DNA from: Nakamurella endophytica
Lineage (GTDB): Bacteria; Actinomycetota; Actinomycetes; Mycobacteriales; Nakamurellaceae
Length of the DNA stretch: 64,000 bases
Direction of reading: 5' to 3'
NCBI RefSeq assembly: GCF_014646215.1
Contig: NZ_BMNA01000012.1
Location: 35,696-99,695 of the forward strand
Part shown: positions 16,836-26,029 of the stretch, piece by piece
How positions within the stretch are numbered: position 1 is the stretch's first letter
How the letters are laid out: each line of letters starts with the position of its first letter
Translations under genes and position numbers: made by a program
Notes under the pieces: model-generated
Told to the model about the DNA's origin: nothing
What the model saw: only the letters and a program-made list of their open reading frames with translations
Databases searched by the model: none

Positions 16836-18905
16836 ATGTCCGCCCCCGCCCGCCCACTCGCCGCTGCGCGCGTGAGGATCCCGGCGGGGACGACGGCGTC
16901 CCAGGCGGTCGGCGACGCCGGGCTGCCGCGGTCCGGGGCCGACGCCGTCGTCGTCGTGCGGGACCCCGACGGCCGGCTCCGGGACCTGTCGTGGGTGCCG
17001 GACGCGGACGTCGAGGTCGCGGCGGTGCCCGCCGCCAGCCCGGACGGCCGCGACGTCATCCGGCACTCCGCCGCTCACGTGCTGGCGCAGGCCGTGCAGC
17101 AGGAGTTCCCCGGCACCAGGCTCGGCATCGGCCCGTTCATCAAGGACGGCTTCTACTACGACTTCGACGTCGCCCGGCCCTTCACCCCGGAGGACCTCGA
17201 GCGTCTCGAGCGTCGGATGCGGCAGATCGTCAAGGCCGGGCAGCGGTTCTCGCGCCGGCCGGTCGACTCGCTCGAGCAGGCCCGACAGGAACTCGCCGCG
17301 GAGCCGTACAAGCTGGAGCTGATCGAGGACAAGTCCGCGGCCGGCGACGCGGACGTCCTGGAGCTGGACCCGTCCGGTGGCCTGACCATGTACGACAACC
17401 TGCACGCCCACACCGGCGAGCGGGTGTGGACGGACCTGTGCCGCGGGCCGCACCTGCCCACCACCCGGCACATCCTGGCGTTCCGGTTGACCCGGTCCTC
17501 GGCCGCCTACTGGCGCGGCGACCAGGCCAACGCCGCGCTGCAGCGCATCTACGGCACCGCCTGGGAGTCCGAGGAGGCGCTGCAGGCGCACCTGACCGCG
17601 CTGGCCGAGGCCGAGCGTCGCGACCACCGGCGGCTGGGCACCGAACTCGACCTGTTCAGCTTCCCCGACGAGATCGGGTCGGGGCTGGCGGTGTTCCACC
17701 CCAAGGGCGGCATCATCCGGCTGGAGCTGGAGGACTACTCGCGACGCCGGCACCTGGCGGCCGGGTACCAGTTCGTGAACACCCCGCACATCACCAAGTC
17801 CCGGCTGTTCGAGGTCTCCGGCCACCTGGACTGGTACGCGGACGGCATGTTCCCGCCCATGCACCTGGACGCCGAGTACGGCGAGACCGCGGACGGCGAG
17901 GTGGTGCTGCGCAAGCCCGGGCAGGACTACTACCTCAAGCCGATGAACTGCCCGATGCACAACCTGGTGTTCGCCTCCCGTGGCCGGTCCTACCGGGAGC
18001 TGCCGCTGCGGCTGTTCGAGTTCGGCACCGTCTACCGGTACGAGAAGTCCGGCGTCATCCACGGTCTCACCCGGGCGCGCGGCTTCACGCAGGACGACGC
18101 GCACATCTACTGCACCCGCGAGCAGATGCGCGACGAGCTGGCCTCGCTGCTCCGCTTCGTGCTGGAACTCCTGGCGGACTACGGGCTCTCGGACTTCTAC
18201 CTGGAGCTGTCCACCCGCAACGAGGCCAAGTACGTCGGCAGCGACGAGACCTGGGCGGAGGCCACCGAGATCCTGCGGTCGGTGGCCACCGAGTCCGGGC
18301 TCGACCTGGTGCCCGACCCGGGCGGGGCGGCGTTCTACGGCCCCAAGATCTCGGTGCAGGCCCGGGACGCGATCGGCCGGACCTGGCAGATGTCTACCAT
18401 CCAGGTCGACTTCAACCTGCCGGAGCGCTTCGGACTCGAGTACACCGCCGCGGACGGGACCCGCCAGCGGCCGGTGATGATCCACCGGGCGCTGTTCGGG
18501 TCGATCGAGCGGTTCTTCGCCGTGCTGACCGAGCACTACGCCGGCGCGTTCCCGGCGTGGCTGGCGCCCGTCCAGGTGGTCGGCATCCCCGTCGCCGGGG
18601 CGTTCGGCGAGCATCTGGACGCCGTGGCGCAGCTGCTGCGTGCGGAGGGTCTGCGGGTCTCGGTCGACCACTCCGACGACCGCATGCAGAAGAAGATCCG
18701 CGACCACACCGCGCAGAAGGTGCCGTTCCTGCTGCTGGCCGGCGCCAAGGACGTCGAGGCCGGCGCGGTGTCGTTCCGGTTCCGCGACGGCACGCAGCGC
18801 AACGGCGTGCCGGTGGCCGAGGCGGTCCGGCTGATCACCGAGTGGGTGCGCGGGCGGCGCAACGAGTCGCCGACCGCCGACCTGCTGGCGGTGGCCGGGA
18901 CGTGA
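16836..18905 (+). CDS. thrS: Threonine--tRNA ligase
   Basis: Class II aminoacyl-tRNA synthetase of 689 residues that charges tRNA-Thr in the cytoplasm. In order: TGS domain (residues 1-70), editing domain with [11 protein letters not shown] and a later HxxxC-like region, then the catalytic core. Motif 2-type [17 protein letters not shown], the zinc-site Cys in KPMNCPMHN and the motif 3 region ([14 protein letters not shown]) are visible. The end is the anticodon-binding domain. ATG 16836 has AAGGAG upstream; an earlier GTG/ATG is less well placed. It is the first gene of the lipid operon, as in mycobacteria, and overlaps the HIT gene. Confidence 0.97.
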   Translation: MSAPARPLAAARVRIPAGTTASQAVGDAGLPRSGADAVVVVRDPDGRLRDLSWVPDADVEVAAVPAASPDGRDVIRHSAAHVLAQAVQQEFPGTRLGIGPFIKDGFYYDFDVARPFTPEDLERLERRMRQIVKAGQRFSRRPVDSLEQARQELAAEPYKLELIEDKSAAGDADVLELDPSGGLTMYDNLHAHTGERVWTDLCRGPHLPTTRHILAFRLTRSSAAYWRGDQANAALQRIYGTAWESEEALQAHLTALAEAERRDHRRLGTELDLFSFPDEIGSGLAVFHPKGGIIRLELEDYSRRRHLAAGYQFVNTPHITKSRLFEVSGHLDWYADGMFPPMHLDAEYGETADGEVVLRKPGQDYYLKPMNCPMHNLVFASRGRSYRELPLRLFEFGTVYRYEKSGVIHGLTRARGFTQDDAHIYCTREQMRDELASLLRFVLELLADYGLSDFYLELSTRNEAKYVGSDETWAEATEILRSVATESGLDLVPDPGGAAFYGPKISVQARDAIGRTWQMSTIQVDFNLPERFGLEYTAADGTRQRPVMIHRALFGSIERFFAVLTEHYAGAFPAWLAPVQVVGIPVAGAFGEHLDAVAQLLRAEGLRVSVDHSDDRMQKKIRDHTAQKVPFLLLAGAKDVEAGAVSFRFRDGTQRNGVPVAEAVRLITEWVRGRRNESPTADLLAVAGT

Positions 18906-19507
18906 CCGGCTACGGCCCGGGCAGCGTGCCCGCCGGAGCTCCCGACGGGTTGATGCGGCTGTGGACGCCGCACCGGATGGCGTACGTCACGGCGTCGGAA
19001 CCGGCGTCGGCCGCCCTCGACGACCGGCCGGCCGGTGACGCCGCGGCGCGGGGGACAGCGGCCGCATCCGGGGGCGGCGCCGGCGGCCGCACCGCCTGCC
19101 CGTTCTGTCGCATCCCCACCATGTCCGACGCCGACGGGCTCGTTGTCGGCCGCGGCCGGCACGTGTTCGCGGTGCTGAACCTGTACCCGTACAACCCCGG
19201 GCACCTGATGGTGGTGCCGTACCGGCACATCCCGGACTACACCGACCTCGACCCGGACGAGCTCGCCGAGTTCAGCGAGCTGACCCGGCACGCGCTGGCC
19301 GTCATCCGCTCGGTCTCGGCCCCGCACGGGTTCAACATCGGCATCAACGCCGGGAGCCCGGCCGGCGCCGGCATCGCCGCGCACCTGCACCAGCACGTGG
19401 TGCCGCGGTGGAGCGGGGACGCCAACTTCATGACGGTGATCGGCGGGACCAAGGTCCTCCCGCAGCTGCTCACCGACACCAGGGCGCTGCTGGCCGACGC
19501 CTGGTGA
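18902..19507 (+). CDS. HIT-domain protein, probable AP4A phosphorylase
   Basis: Protein of 201 residues. After an Ala/Gly-rich lead of about 65 residues comes CPFCRI (probable zinc pair) and the HIT core: [15 protein letters not shown], then [24 protein letters not shown] with the His triad HLHQH. The mycobacterial homologue in the same place, Rv2613c as I recall, breaks down diadenosine tetraphosphate by phosphorolysis, so the same role is likely here. The GTG start overlaps the thrS stop. Lysyl- and other synthetases make AP4A, which may explain the pairing with thrS. Confidence 0.9.
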   Translation: MTGYGPGSVPAGAPDGLMRLWTPHRMAYVTASEPASAALDDRPAGDAAARGTAAASGGGAGGRTACPFCRIPTMSDADGLVVGRGRHVFAVLNLYPYNPGHLMVVPYRHIPDYTDLDPDELAEFSELTRHALAVIRSVSAPHGFNIGINAGSPAGAGIAAHLHQHVVPRWSGDANFMTVIGGTKVLPQLLTDTRALLADAW

Positions 19508-19631
19508 GGCGACGCCGGGCGGCCGTCCCGGCCGGCGGGCCGAGCGGCGTGCGGACGGCCACCGGGACCCGGGTGCGGGGCGGGCGTGCCAACCGTCACG
19601 GCTCGCCGCCGCCCGACCCCGCACCGCCCGG

Positions 19632-19643
19632 CGGTTATCGTGG
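19632..19643 (+). promoter_or_regulatory. Candidate promoter of pgsA (shared CGGTTATCGTGG)
   Basis: CGGTTATCGTGG contains a TATCGT -10 about 70 bases before the pgsA start. The same 12 bases precede the rel gene at 36929-36940, which supports a promoter rather than chance. Confidence 0.5.
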
Positions 19644-19712
19644 TCCGGCCGGACGTCCGACGGCCGGCCGGGGTCGGACCGCGGCCCCCTGGCACGACCC
19701 CGAAAGAGACCG

Positions 19713-20441
19713 ATGCTGAACTCGTTGGCCCGCGGCTCGGTGTCCCGGGTCACGGATCCCATCGGCCGCGCCCTGCTGCGGGCCGGGCTGGGACCGGACC
19801 TGGTCACCGTCCTCGGCACGGTCGGGGTGGTGGTCGGGTCCGTCACGCTGCTCGGCACCGGTCACCTGTTCGTCGGGACGCTGGTGGTCACCGCGTTCGT
19901 GCTGTTCGACCTGTTCGACGGAGCCATGGCCCGGGCCCGCGGCTACGGCACCCGCTTCGGGCTCGTGCTGGACGCGTCCTGCGACCGCATCGCCGACGGC
20001 GCGCTGTTCGGGTCGCTGGCGTACTGGGCGTTCGTCGGCGACCACAACCCGCCGCTCGGCGTCGCCTGCCTGCTCGTGCTGGTGGCGGGCCAGGTGGTCT
20101 CCTACGTCAAGGCCAGGGCCGACTCGGTGGACCTGCGGATCGGCGGCGCGATCGCCGAGCGGGCCGAGCGCAACGTGCTCGGGCTCGTCGGCAGCGGTCT
20201 CGCCGGGCTGCACGTGCCGCTGGCCATGCAGGTCTGCCTCTGGGCGCTGGCCGCCGCCTGCGTCGTCACCGTCGTGCAGCGGCTGGCCCAGGTGCGGGCG
20301 GCCGCCACGGCCGCCGGCGACGGGCCGCCCGCGGCCGAGACCGCCGCGGTGCGGCGCGGTGGATCGCGCCGGCCGCGTCCGGTGCAACGCGCGGAGGGCA
20401 CCCGGCGCAGGGCGGCCGCGCGGCGGCCCAGCGGGCGATGA
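19713..20441 (+). CDS. pgsA: Phosphatidylinositol phosphate synthase (CDP-alcohol phosphatidyltransferase)
   Basis: Membrane enzyme of 242 residues that joins CDP-diacylglycerol to inositol phosphate, giving the precursor of phosphatidylinositol and PIMs. The family motif DG-x2-AR-x8-G-x3-D-x3-D is intact: DGAMARARGYGTRFG then LDASCD, starting near residue 70. About six membrane helices follow, and the C-terminus is a 50-residue Arg/Ala-rich cytoplasmic tail. Its assignment to PI phosphate rather than phosphatidylglycerol phosphate rests on position before patA-like and pimA genes, as in mycobacteria. The stop overlaps the next start by four bases. Confidence 0.93.
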   Translation: MLNSLARGSVSRVTDPIGRALLRAGLGPDLVTVLGTVGVVVGSVTLLGTGHLFVGTLVVTAFVLFDLFDGAMARARGYGTRFGLVLDASCDRIADGALFGSLAYWAFVGDHNPPLGVACLLVLVAGQVVSYVKARADSVDLRIGGAIAERAERNVLGLVGSGLAGLHVPLAMQVCLWALAAACVVTVVQRLAQVRAAATAAGDGPPAAETAAVRRGGSRRPRPVQRAEGTRRRAAARRPSGR

Positions 20442-21523
20442 CCGTCCCGGGCCCGGCGGGTCCCGACCCGGCGACGCGGGATTTGCCGAGCTCCTCGCCG
20501 CGGGCCGCGGCCCGCCTGGCCGAGGCCGCGATCGGTGTCGGGTACCGGGCAGCCTGGGCCGGGGTCCGGGTGCTTCCCGAGCCGGTCACCCGGCGGGCCG
20601 CCGACCTGCTGGCCGACAGCGCCTACCGCCGGCGCGGGCCGGCGGTCGTCCGGCTCGCCCGGAACCTGCGGCGGGTGCTCGACGGGCGTGCCGCCGCGCT
20701 GGCCGCGGCGCCCGCAGCGGACCCGGCCGCCGCCTCGCGCGGTGCGCTGCCCGGCGCCGCCACGCCGGCGGAGCTTGCCGAGGTGGTCCGCGCTGGGCTG
20801 CGGTCCTACGCGCGGTACTGGCTCGAGACGTTCCGGCTGCCGGCCATGGACCACGCCGAGGTGGCGGACCGGGCGCTGGCCGGCACCGAGGGCCTCGAGC
20901 ACCTGACCGCAGCGCGGGACGCCGGACGGGGCATCGTCCTGGCGCTGCCGCACTCGGGGAACTGGGACATCGCCGGGTTGATGCTGGCGCGGATGTACGG
21001 CTCGCTGACCTCGGTGGCCGAGCGGCTGCGGCCGGAGTCGCTCTACGACGCGTTCGTCCGGTACCGCGAGTCTCTGGGCATGGAGATCCTGCCGCTGACC
21101 GGGGGACCGTCGGCCTCCCAGGCGCTCAAGGACCGGCTGCGCGCGGGCGGCATCGTCTGCCTGCTCGCCGACCGGGACCTGTCCGCGGCCGGCATCCCGG
21201 TCCGGTTCTTCGGCGCGCAGACCCGGATGCCGGCCGGCCCGGCGATGCTGGGCGCGCTCACCGGCGCGGACGTCCTCCCGGTGCACCTGAGCTACACACC
21301 GGGCGGCTGGCGGCAGGTGGTCCGCCCGCCGCTCCGGCTACCGGGCACGCGGCTGGCCGAGCAGGTGCGCGGCGGCACCCAGCTGCTCGCGGACGCCTTC
21401 GCGCAGGGGATCGCGGAGCACCCCGCCGACTGGCACATGCTCCAGCCGCTCTGGCTGGCCGACCTGGACCCCGCCCGGCGGCCGGCGTCCCGCCCCGGCA
21501 CCGGGCCGGGATCGCCGCGGTGA
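20438..21523 (+). CDS. Phosphatidylinositol mannoside acyltransferase (PatA-like, LPLAT family)
   Basis: Protein of 361 residues of the HtrB/LpxL-like acyltransferase family. The catalytic HSGNWD (H-x4-D) lies near residue 170, followed by AERLRPESLYDAFVRYRESLGM and LADRDLSAAGIPVRFFG, both usual for the family. In mycobacteria the gene between pgsA1 and pimA (Rv2611c, PatA) acylates the mannose of PIM1/PIM2 on the inner face of the membrane. The ATG overlaps the pgsA stop (ATGA) and the stop overlaps the pimA start (GTGA). Residues 75-95 are an Ala-rich insert. Confidence 0.92.
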   Translation: MTVPGPAGPDPATRDLPSSSPRAAARLAEAAIGVGYRAAWAGVRVLPEPVTRRAADLLADSAYRRRGPAVVRLARNLRRVLDGRAAALAAAPAADPAAASRGALPGAATPAELAEVVRAGLRSYARYWLETFRLPAMDHAEVADRALAGTEGLEHLTAARDAGRGIVLALPHSGNWDIAGLMLARMYGSLTSVAERLRPESLYDAFVRYRESLGMEILPLTGGPSASQALKDRLRAGGIVCLLADRDLSAAGIPVRFFGAQTRMPAGPAMLGALTGADVLPVHLSYTPGGWRQVVRPPLRLPGTRLAEQVRGGTQLLADAFAQGIAEHPADWHMLQPLWLADLDPARRPASRPGTGPGSPR

Positions 21524-22653
21524 GGGTGGGACTGGTCTGCCCGTACTCGCTGGACGTGCCCGGCGGCGTGCAGGCCCACGTGGCGGACCTGGCCCGGACC
21601 CTGATCGCGCTGGGGCACGACGTCTCGGTGCTGGCCCCGGGCGACGAGGACGGTGCCGACTATCCCGACTACGTGCAGGCCGCCGGCCGCAGCGTGGGCA
21701 TCCCCTACAACGGGTCGGTCGCCCGGCTGTCGTTCGGGCCGGTCTCCTACACCCGGGTGCGGCGGTGGATCCGCGCCGGCCGGTTCGACGTGCTGCACGT
21801 GCACGAGCCCGTCGCGCCGAGCCTGTCCATGCTGGCCCTGATGGTCGCCGACGGGCCGATCGTCGCCACCTTCCACACCGCGAACCCGCGGTCCCGGATG
21901 CTGGCCGCCTTCCAGGGCGTGCTGCGGCCGTTCCTGGAGAAGATCACCGGACGGATCGCGGTGAGCGACCTGGCCCGGCAGGTGCAGGTCGAGCACCTGG
22001 GCTCGGACGCCGTCGTGATTCCGAACGGCGTCGACGTCGCGTTCTTCGCGAGAGCCCGGCCGCTGCAGGGCTACCCGCGTCCGGGCGGCACGGTCGGTTT
22101 CCTCGGGCGGTTCGACGAGCCGCGCAAGGGCATGTCGGTGCTCCTGGACGGTCTCCGGCTGCTGGCGCCGTCCCGTCCGGGGCTGGAGCTGCTGGTGGCG
22201 GGGGCGGGGGACCGGGACGAGCTGCTGGAGCTGGCCGGCCCCGAGGTCGCCGGCCACGTACGGACGCTCGGGCGGGTGTCCGACGCGGAGAAGGCGTCGA
22301 TGCTGCGGTCGGTGGACGTCTACTGCGCCCCGAACACCGGTGGCGAGAGCTTCGGCATGATCCTGACCGAGGCGATGAGCGCCGGCACCCCCGTGGTGGC
22401 CAGCGACCTGGACGCCTTCCGCCGGGTGCTGGACGACGGGTCCGCGGGCGTGCTGTTCCCGGTCGGCCGACCCGCGGGGCTGGCCTCGGCGCTGGCCGGG
22501 CTGCTCGACGACCCGGCCCGCCGGGCCGCGGTGGCCGACCGGGCGCGCGCCGTCGTCGCCGGGTACGACTGGCCGGTCGTCGCGCAGCGCGTGGTCAGGG
22601 TGTACGAGACGGTGGTCGCGGCGGATCCGCGGGCCGTCGGCGAGGCCGAGTGA
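21520..22653 (+). CDS. pimA: Phosphatidylinositol alpha-mannosyltransferase
   Basis: GT4 glycosyltransferase of 377 residues that moves the first mannose from GDP-mannose to phosphatidylinositol. The N-terminal Rossmann domain begins VRVGLVCPYSLDVPGGVQ with the glycine loop; the C-terminal domain has GRFDEPRKGMSVLLDGL and the nucleotide-sugar motif NTGGESFGMILTEAMSAGTP. Length and both motifs match mycobacterial PimA. GTG start overlapping the acyltransferase stop. It completes a thrS-HIT-pgsA-patA-pimA run identical in order to mycobacteria. Confidence 0.95.
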   Translation: MRVGLVCPYSLDVPGGVQAHVADLARTLIALGHDVSVLAPGDEDGADYPDYVQAAGRSVGIPYNGSVARLSFGPVSYTRVRRWIRAGRFDVLHVHEPVAPSLSMLALMVADGPIVATFHTANPRSRMLAAFQGVLRPFLEKITGRIAVSDLARQVQVEHLGSDAVVIPNGVDVAFFARARPLQGYPRPGGTVGFLGRFDEPRKGMSVLLDGLRLLAPSRPGLELLVAGAGDRDELLELAGPEVAGHVRTLGRVSDAEKASMLRSVDVYCAPNTGGESFGMILTEAMSAGTPVVASDLDAFRRVLDDGSAGVLFPVGRPAGLASALAGLLDDPARRAAVADRARAVVAGYDWPVVAQRVVRVYETVVAADPRAVGEAE

Positions 22654-22731
22654 GCCGACCGCCGGTGGCCGAGGTGGCAGAGTGACGCCCACCTCGTCCC
22701 GCTCCGCGGGACCCGCGGCGAGGAGGGCGCC

Positions 22732-23712
22732 CTGACCACCGCAGTCGTCCTGGTCCTGGTGGTCGCGCTGCTCGTCGCGGCCCTGCGGCTGTGGTCCACC
22801 GCGAACCGGCTGGACCGGCTGCACGTGCGCACCGAGGCCGCGTGGGCGGCGCTGGACGGTGCGCTCTCCCGGCGGGTGGCCGCGGTGCGGGTGGCCGCCG
22901 CCGCCGGGGCGTGGGACCCGGTGGCCGCGGAGGAGCTCCGCGCGCTGACCGCGGTCGCCGACCGGGCGCCGCGGCCGGTGCGGGCCGACGCGGAGAACGA
23001 CCTCACCCGGGCGCTGGACCGGCTGCCCCGGGTGGCGGCGCCGGAGCTGGCCGGGGAACTGGTGGACGCGGCCGAGCGGATCTCGCTGGCTCGCAGCTTC
23101 TACAACGACGCGGTCCGGGACACCAGGGCGCTGCGCGAGCGCTGGTTCACCCGGCTGTTCCGGCTGGCCGGCCGGGCGCAGCTGCCCGCGTACTTCGAGA
23201 TCGCGGACCCGACGGGGCCGGGCCGCCGGCGCTCCTCGGCGCGGGTCGTCCTGGTCGATCGGGACGGCCGCACCCTGCTGTTCTCCGCGGCGGACCCGAC
23301 CGGGCGCACCGTCTGGTTCACCCCCGGCGGGGGTGTCGAGGCTGGGGAGGACCTGCTGACCGCCGCCCGGCGGGAACTGGCCGAGGAGACCGGGCTGACG
23401 CTGCCGGCCGAAGCCCTCGGCGGGCCGCTGTGGCGACGGGAGGCGCAGTTCGTCTTCGCCGGCGTCCCGTACGACCAGGTCGAGTACTACTACGCGGCGC
23501 TCGCGCCGGACGGCCACGGCATCGACACGGCCGGCTTCACCGACCTCGAGGTCGAGAGCATCAGCGGGCACCGCTGGTGGACCGAGGACGACCTGCGGTC
23601 GACCGGCGACCCGGTGTACCCGGTGGAGCTGGCCGACCGGCTGGGCGAGGCGCTGGCCGCCGCGGTCCAGCCGCAGCGGGTGCCGGCCGGGACGGTGGCG
23701 GCGATCCGCTGA
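22732..23712 (+). CDS. Membrane-anchored LemA-like/NUDIX hydrolase fusion
   Basis: Protein of 326 residues. One N-terminal helix (VVLVLVVALLVAALRLW) is followed by a LemA-like coiled domain (ANRLDRLHVRTEAAWAAL, then SFYNDAVRDTRALRERW), and from about residue 165 a NUDIX domain with the box GGGVEAGEDLLTAARREL-AEETG. The family cleaves nucleoside diphosphates linked to another group; the substrate is unknown. The best start is CTG at 22732, five bases after AGGAGG; the only normal codon nearby, GTG 22759, would cut the membrane helix in half. The gene follows pimA as in mycobacteria (Rv2609c position), so a link to mannoside or nucleotide-sugar metabolism is plausible. Confidence 0.85.
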   Translation: MTTAVVLVLVVALLVAALRLWSTANRLDRLHVRTEAAWAALDGALSRRVAAVRVAAAAGAWDPVAAEELRALTAVADRAPRPVRADAENDLTRALDRLPRVAAPELAGELVDAAERISLARSFYNDAVRDTRALRERWFTRLFRLAGRAQLPAYFEIADPTGPGRRRSSARVVLVDRDGRTLLFSAADPTGRTVWFTPGGGVEAGEDLLTAARRELAEETGLTLPAEALGGPLWRREAQFVFAGVPYDQVEYYYAALAPDGHGIDTAGFTDLEVESISGHRWWTEDDLRSTGDPVYPVELADRLGEALAAAVQPQRVPAGTVAAIR

Positions 23713-24002
23713 CCGGCGACGCGCTGGTCCGCGGGCTGCCGGGCTGCCGATCCCTGAGCTGCAGGGCCGCCGATCCGTGACCGGCCGGGCCGCCGGGCCG
23801 TGAGTCGCCGGGCGGCGGTCGCGGTCGCGGGGTCCCCGATCGACCGGGCCGGGCCGGGCCGGGCGCCACCCGGCCCAGCGGCCCGTCGGCTCCTCCACGG
23901 CGCGCGATCGACGCGACACAGAGCGTGGCGCGCCCGGCTCCGGGACCGCGGAACCTACCGTGACGGCAACCGCCGAGCGTCGGCGGCGGAGCGGGAGGTG
24001 CC

Positions 24003-25205
24003 GTGCGCCGACGTCGCGCCGTGCTGGGCGGATGGGCGGTCGCCGTGCTGGTGGCCGCCGGTTGTGCCGGCGGGCACGGTGAGCACCGTGAGCACGGTGA
24101 GCACGATGCGAGCCCGACCGGGGCGCCGACCGGGGCGTCGACGTCGCCGGTCGTCCCGTCCGGCCGGCTGCCCGGCACCGCGTCCCCGTCCGTGCCGGCT
24201 CCGGTGCCGCATCCCGTGCCGGTCAGTACCGCGGCCATCGGGTCACCCGCCTCCGTGCCCTTCCGGCTCCCGGGACCGACGCGCGCCGCCGGGCCGCGGG
24301 CGGCTGCGGCGCCGTCCCCTCCCGTGCCGGCCGGCCCGGTGACCGACCCGCTCACCGGCGGCGCGGTCTCCACGAACCCCGTGGTGGCCGTGAAGATCGA
24401 CAACACCTTCTTCCAGGTGCCGCAGTTCGGCGTCGCCGACGCCGACATGGTGTTCGTCGAGCAGGTCGAGGGCGGCCTGACCCGGCTGATGGCCGTCTTC
24501 CACACGGTCCTGCCGGCCGAGGTGGGCCCGGTGCGGAGCGTCCGCAGCACGGACGCCGAGCTGCTGCCGGCGTTCGGCCGCCCGGCGCTGGTGTTCGCCG
24601 GCGGCGCCGACGGGCCGATGTCCGACCTCGGGCGGACGTCGATCGTCGACACTTCGGCGCGCGACGATGCGTACTTCCGGTCCGACGCGGCCTGGGGCAC
24701 CTACAACCTGCACGCCGACCTGCAGCGCATCGCCCGGCTCCCCGGCCTGGGTGCTGCCCGGTCCATCGGGACGGTGTTCGACGACCGCGATCCGCGGCTG
24801 GCCGCCGGTCGCCCGGTGCACGAGCTCGGCGTGACCATGGAGGCCGGTCGGACCGACTTCGTCTACCAGGCCCAGCGCTGGACCCGGACCCGGCAGGGCA
24901 GCCCGGTCACCGACTGGTCGGGGGCGCTGCAGGCGCCGGACAACGTCCTGGTGCTGCACGTCACCGACGAGCCGGACGGCACCGTCGACACGCTCGGTGC
25001 GCCGTCGTTCCTGTCGCACACCGTCGGCTCCGGCGCGGCGACGCTGTACCGCAACGGCCGGGCGCTCGACGGGCGCTGGGCCCGGCCGGCCGCCGGGGCG
25101 TCGTTCCGGCTGGTGGCCGACGTCGACGGGCAGCCGCTGCGCTTCAAGCCCGGCCGCACCTGGATCGTGCTGGCGCCGCAGAGCGCCCGGGTCGACGAGT
25201 CCTGA
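24003..25205 (+). CDS. DUF3048 family lipoprotein
   Basis: Protein of 400 residues from a GTG with GGGAGGT upstream. The lipobox region AVLVAAGCAG sits near residue 20, then a His/Glu-rich run (GHGEHREHGEHD) and about 80 residues of Pro/Ala/Ser/Thr linker. The DUF3048 domain starts about residue 110 with PVVAVKIDN, FGVADADMVFVEQVEGG and GPVRSVRSTD, the conserved core of YerB-type proteins. It should be lipid-anchored outside the membrane. The biochemical role of DUF3048 is not known to me. It stands alone 290 bases after the NUDIX gene. Confidence 0.88.
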   Translation: MRRRRAVLGGWAVAVLVAAGCAGGHGEHREHGEHDASPTGAPTGASTSPVVPSGRLPGTASPSVPAPVPHPVPVSTAAIGSPASVPFRLPGPTRAAGPRAAAAPSPPVPAGPVTDPLTGGAVSTNPVVAVKIDNTFFQVPQFGVADADMVFVEQVEGGLTRLMAVFHTVLPAEVGPVRSVRSTDAELLPAFGRPALVFAGGADGPMSDLGRTSIVDTSARDDAYFRSDAAWGTYNLHADLQRIARLPGLGAARSIGTVFDDRDPRLAAGRPVHELGVTMEAGRTDFVYQAQRWTRTRQGSPVTDWSGALQAPDNVLVLHVTDEPDGTVDTLGAPSFLSHTVGSGAATLYRNGRALDGRWARPAAGASFRLVADVDGQPLRFKPGRTWIVLAPQSARVDES

Positions 25206-25337
25206 TCGGCCGGGCCGGGATCGCCCGGCCGGGCCCGCCGCGCCGGGCCCTGCCCGCCCTGCCCGCCCTGCCCGGCTGATATACCGGGACCACCCGTCCC
25301 GGCGCGCACCGACGTCCGGGCGCCGACCCCAGGAGCC

Positions 25338-25382
25338 GTGCAGGTGACCAGCCGTCCCCGACCCGACAGCAGCACGTCGTGA
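25338..25382 (+). CDS. Possible 14-codon leader ORF overlapping the epimerase start
   Basis: GTG at 25338 follows AGGAG and encodes VQVTSRPRPDSSTS before a TGA that overlaps the next GTG (25379) as GTGA. The downstream gene has no ribosome site of its own, so this short frame could deliver ribosomes by coupling. No conservation is known. Confidence 0.35.
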   Translation: MQVTSRPRPDSSTS

Positions 25383-25969
25383 CCGCCGCGGCGGTACCGG
25401 GCCCGCAGATCGTCGACTTCGACGTCGCGACCGGCGCCATCGACGGGCTGCTGGTCATCACCATGAAGCAGGTCACCGAACCCCGCGGCACGGTTCGGGA
25501 GTTCTACCGCCGCTCGGGGTACAGCGCCGCCGGTGTCGGGTCCGCCGACCGGCCGTGGGCGCAGATCAACGTCACGGCGACCGAGCAGGGCGGCATCCGC
25601 GGGCTGCACGGCGAGGCGATGACCAAGCTGGTGGCCGTGGTGCACGGCGAGGCGTTCGGCGCCTACGTCGACGCCAGGCCGGACAGCCCGACCCGGGGCG
25701 CCGTGGAGACCGTCCGGCTGCTGCCCGGAAGGCAGGTGCTCGTCCCGCAGGGGGTGTGCAACGGCTTCCAGGCGGTCGCGCCGGGCGTCACCCAGTACGT
25801 CTACTGCTTCGACCAGGAATGGCAGCCCGGCATGGCCGGCGTCGCGGTGAACCCGCTCGACCCCGCGCTGGGCATCGACTGGCCGATCGCGGTGGACCGG
25901 GACGACCCGGCCCAGCTGTCCGCCAAGGACGGTGCCGCGCCGACGCTGGCCGAGGTGCTCGGCGGCTGA
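25379..25969 (+). CDS. RmlC-like dTDP-4-dehydrorhamnose 3,5-epimerase family protein
   Basis: Cupin-type protein of 196 residues. Family features: EPRGTVREFYR, RGLHGEAMTKLVAVVHGEAF with the catalytic His, VDARPDSPTRGAVE, then a GF-like segment (GVCNGF in place of the usual GFAHGF) and LDPALGIDWP near the end. It would epimerise a 4-keto deoxysugar nucleotide at C3/C5. No rmlA, B or D gene lies nearby, so it may serve a different keto sugar than rhamnose. GTG start with no ribosome site but overlapping a short ORF. It is followed by a convergent MocR gene. Confidence 0.82.
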   Translation: MTAAAVPGPQIVDFDVATGAIDGLLVITMKQVTEPRGTVREFYRRSGYSAAGVGSADRPWAQINVTATEQGGIRGLHGEAMTKLVAVVHGEAFGAYVDARPDSPTRGAVETVRLLPGRQVLVPQGVCNGFQAVAPGVTQYVYCFDQEWQPGMAGVAVNPLDPALGIDWPIAVDRDDPAQLSAKDGAAPTLAEVLGG

Positions 25970-26029
25970 ACCCCACCGTCCCGAACCGCACCGCAGGAGC
26001 GGACCTGCAGGCCCGCGCCCGGTGGGGCG

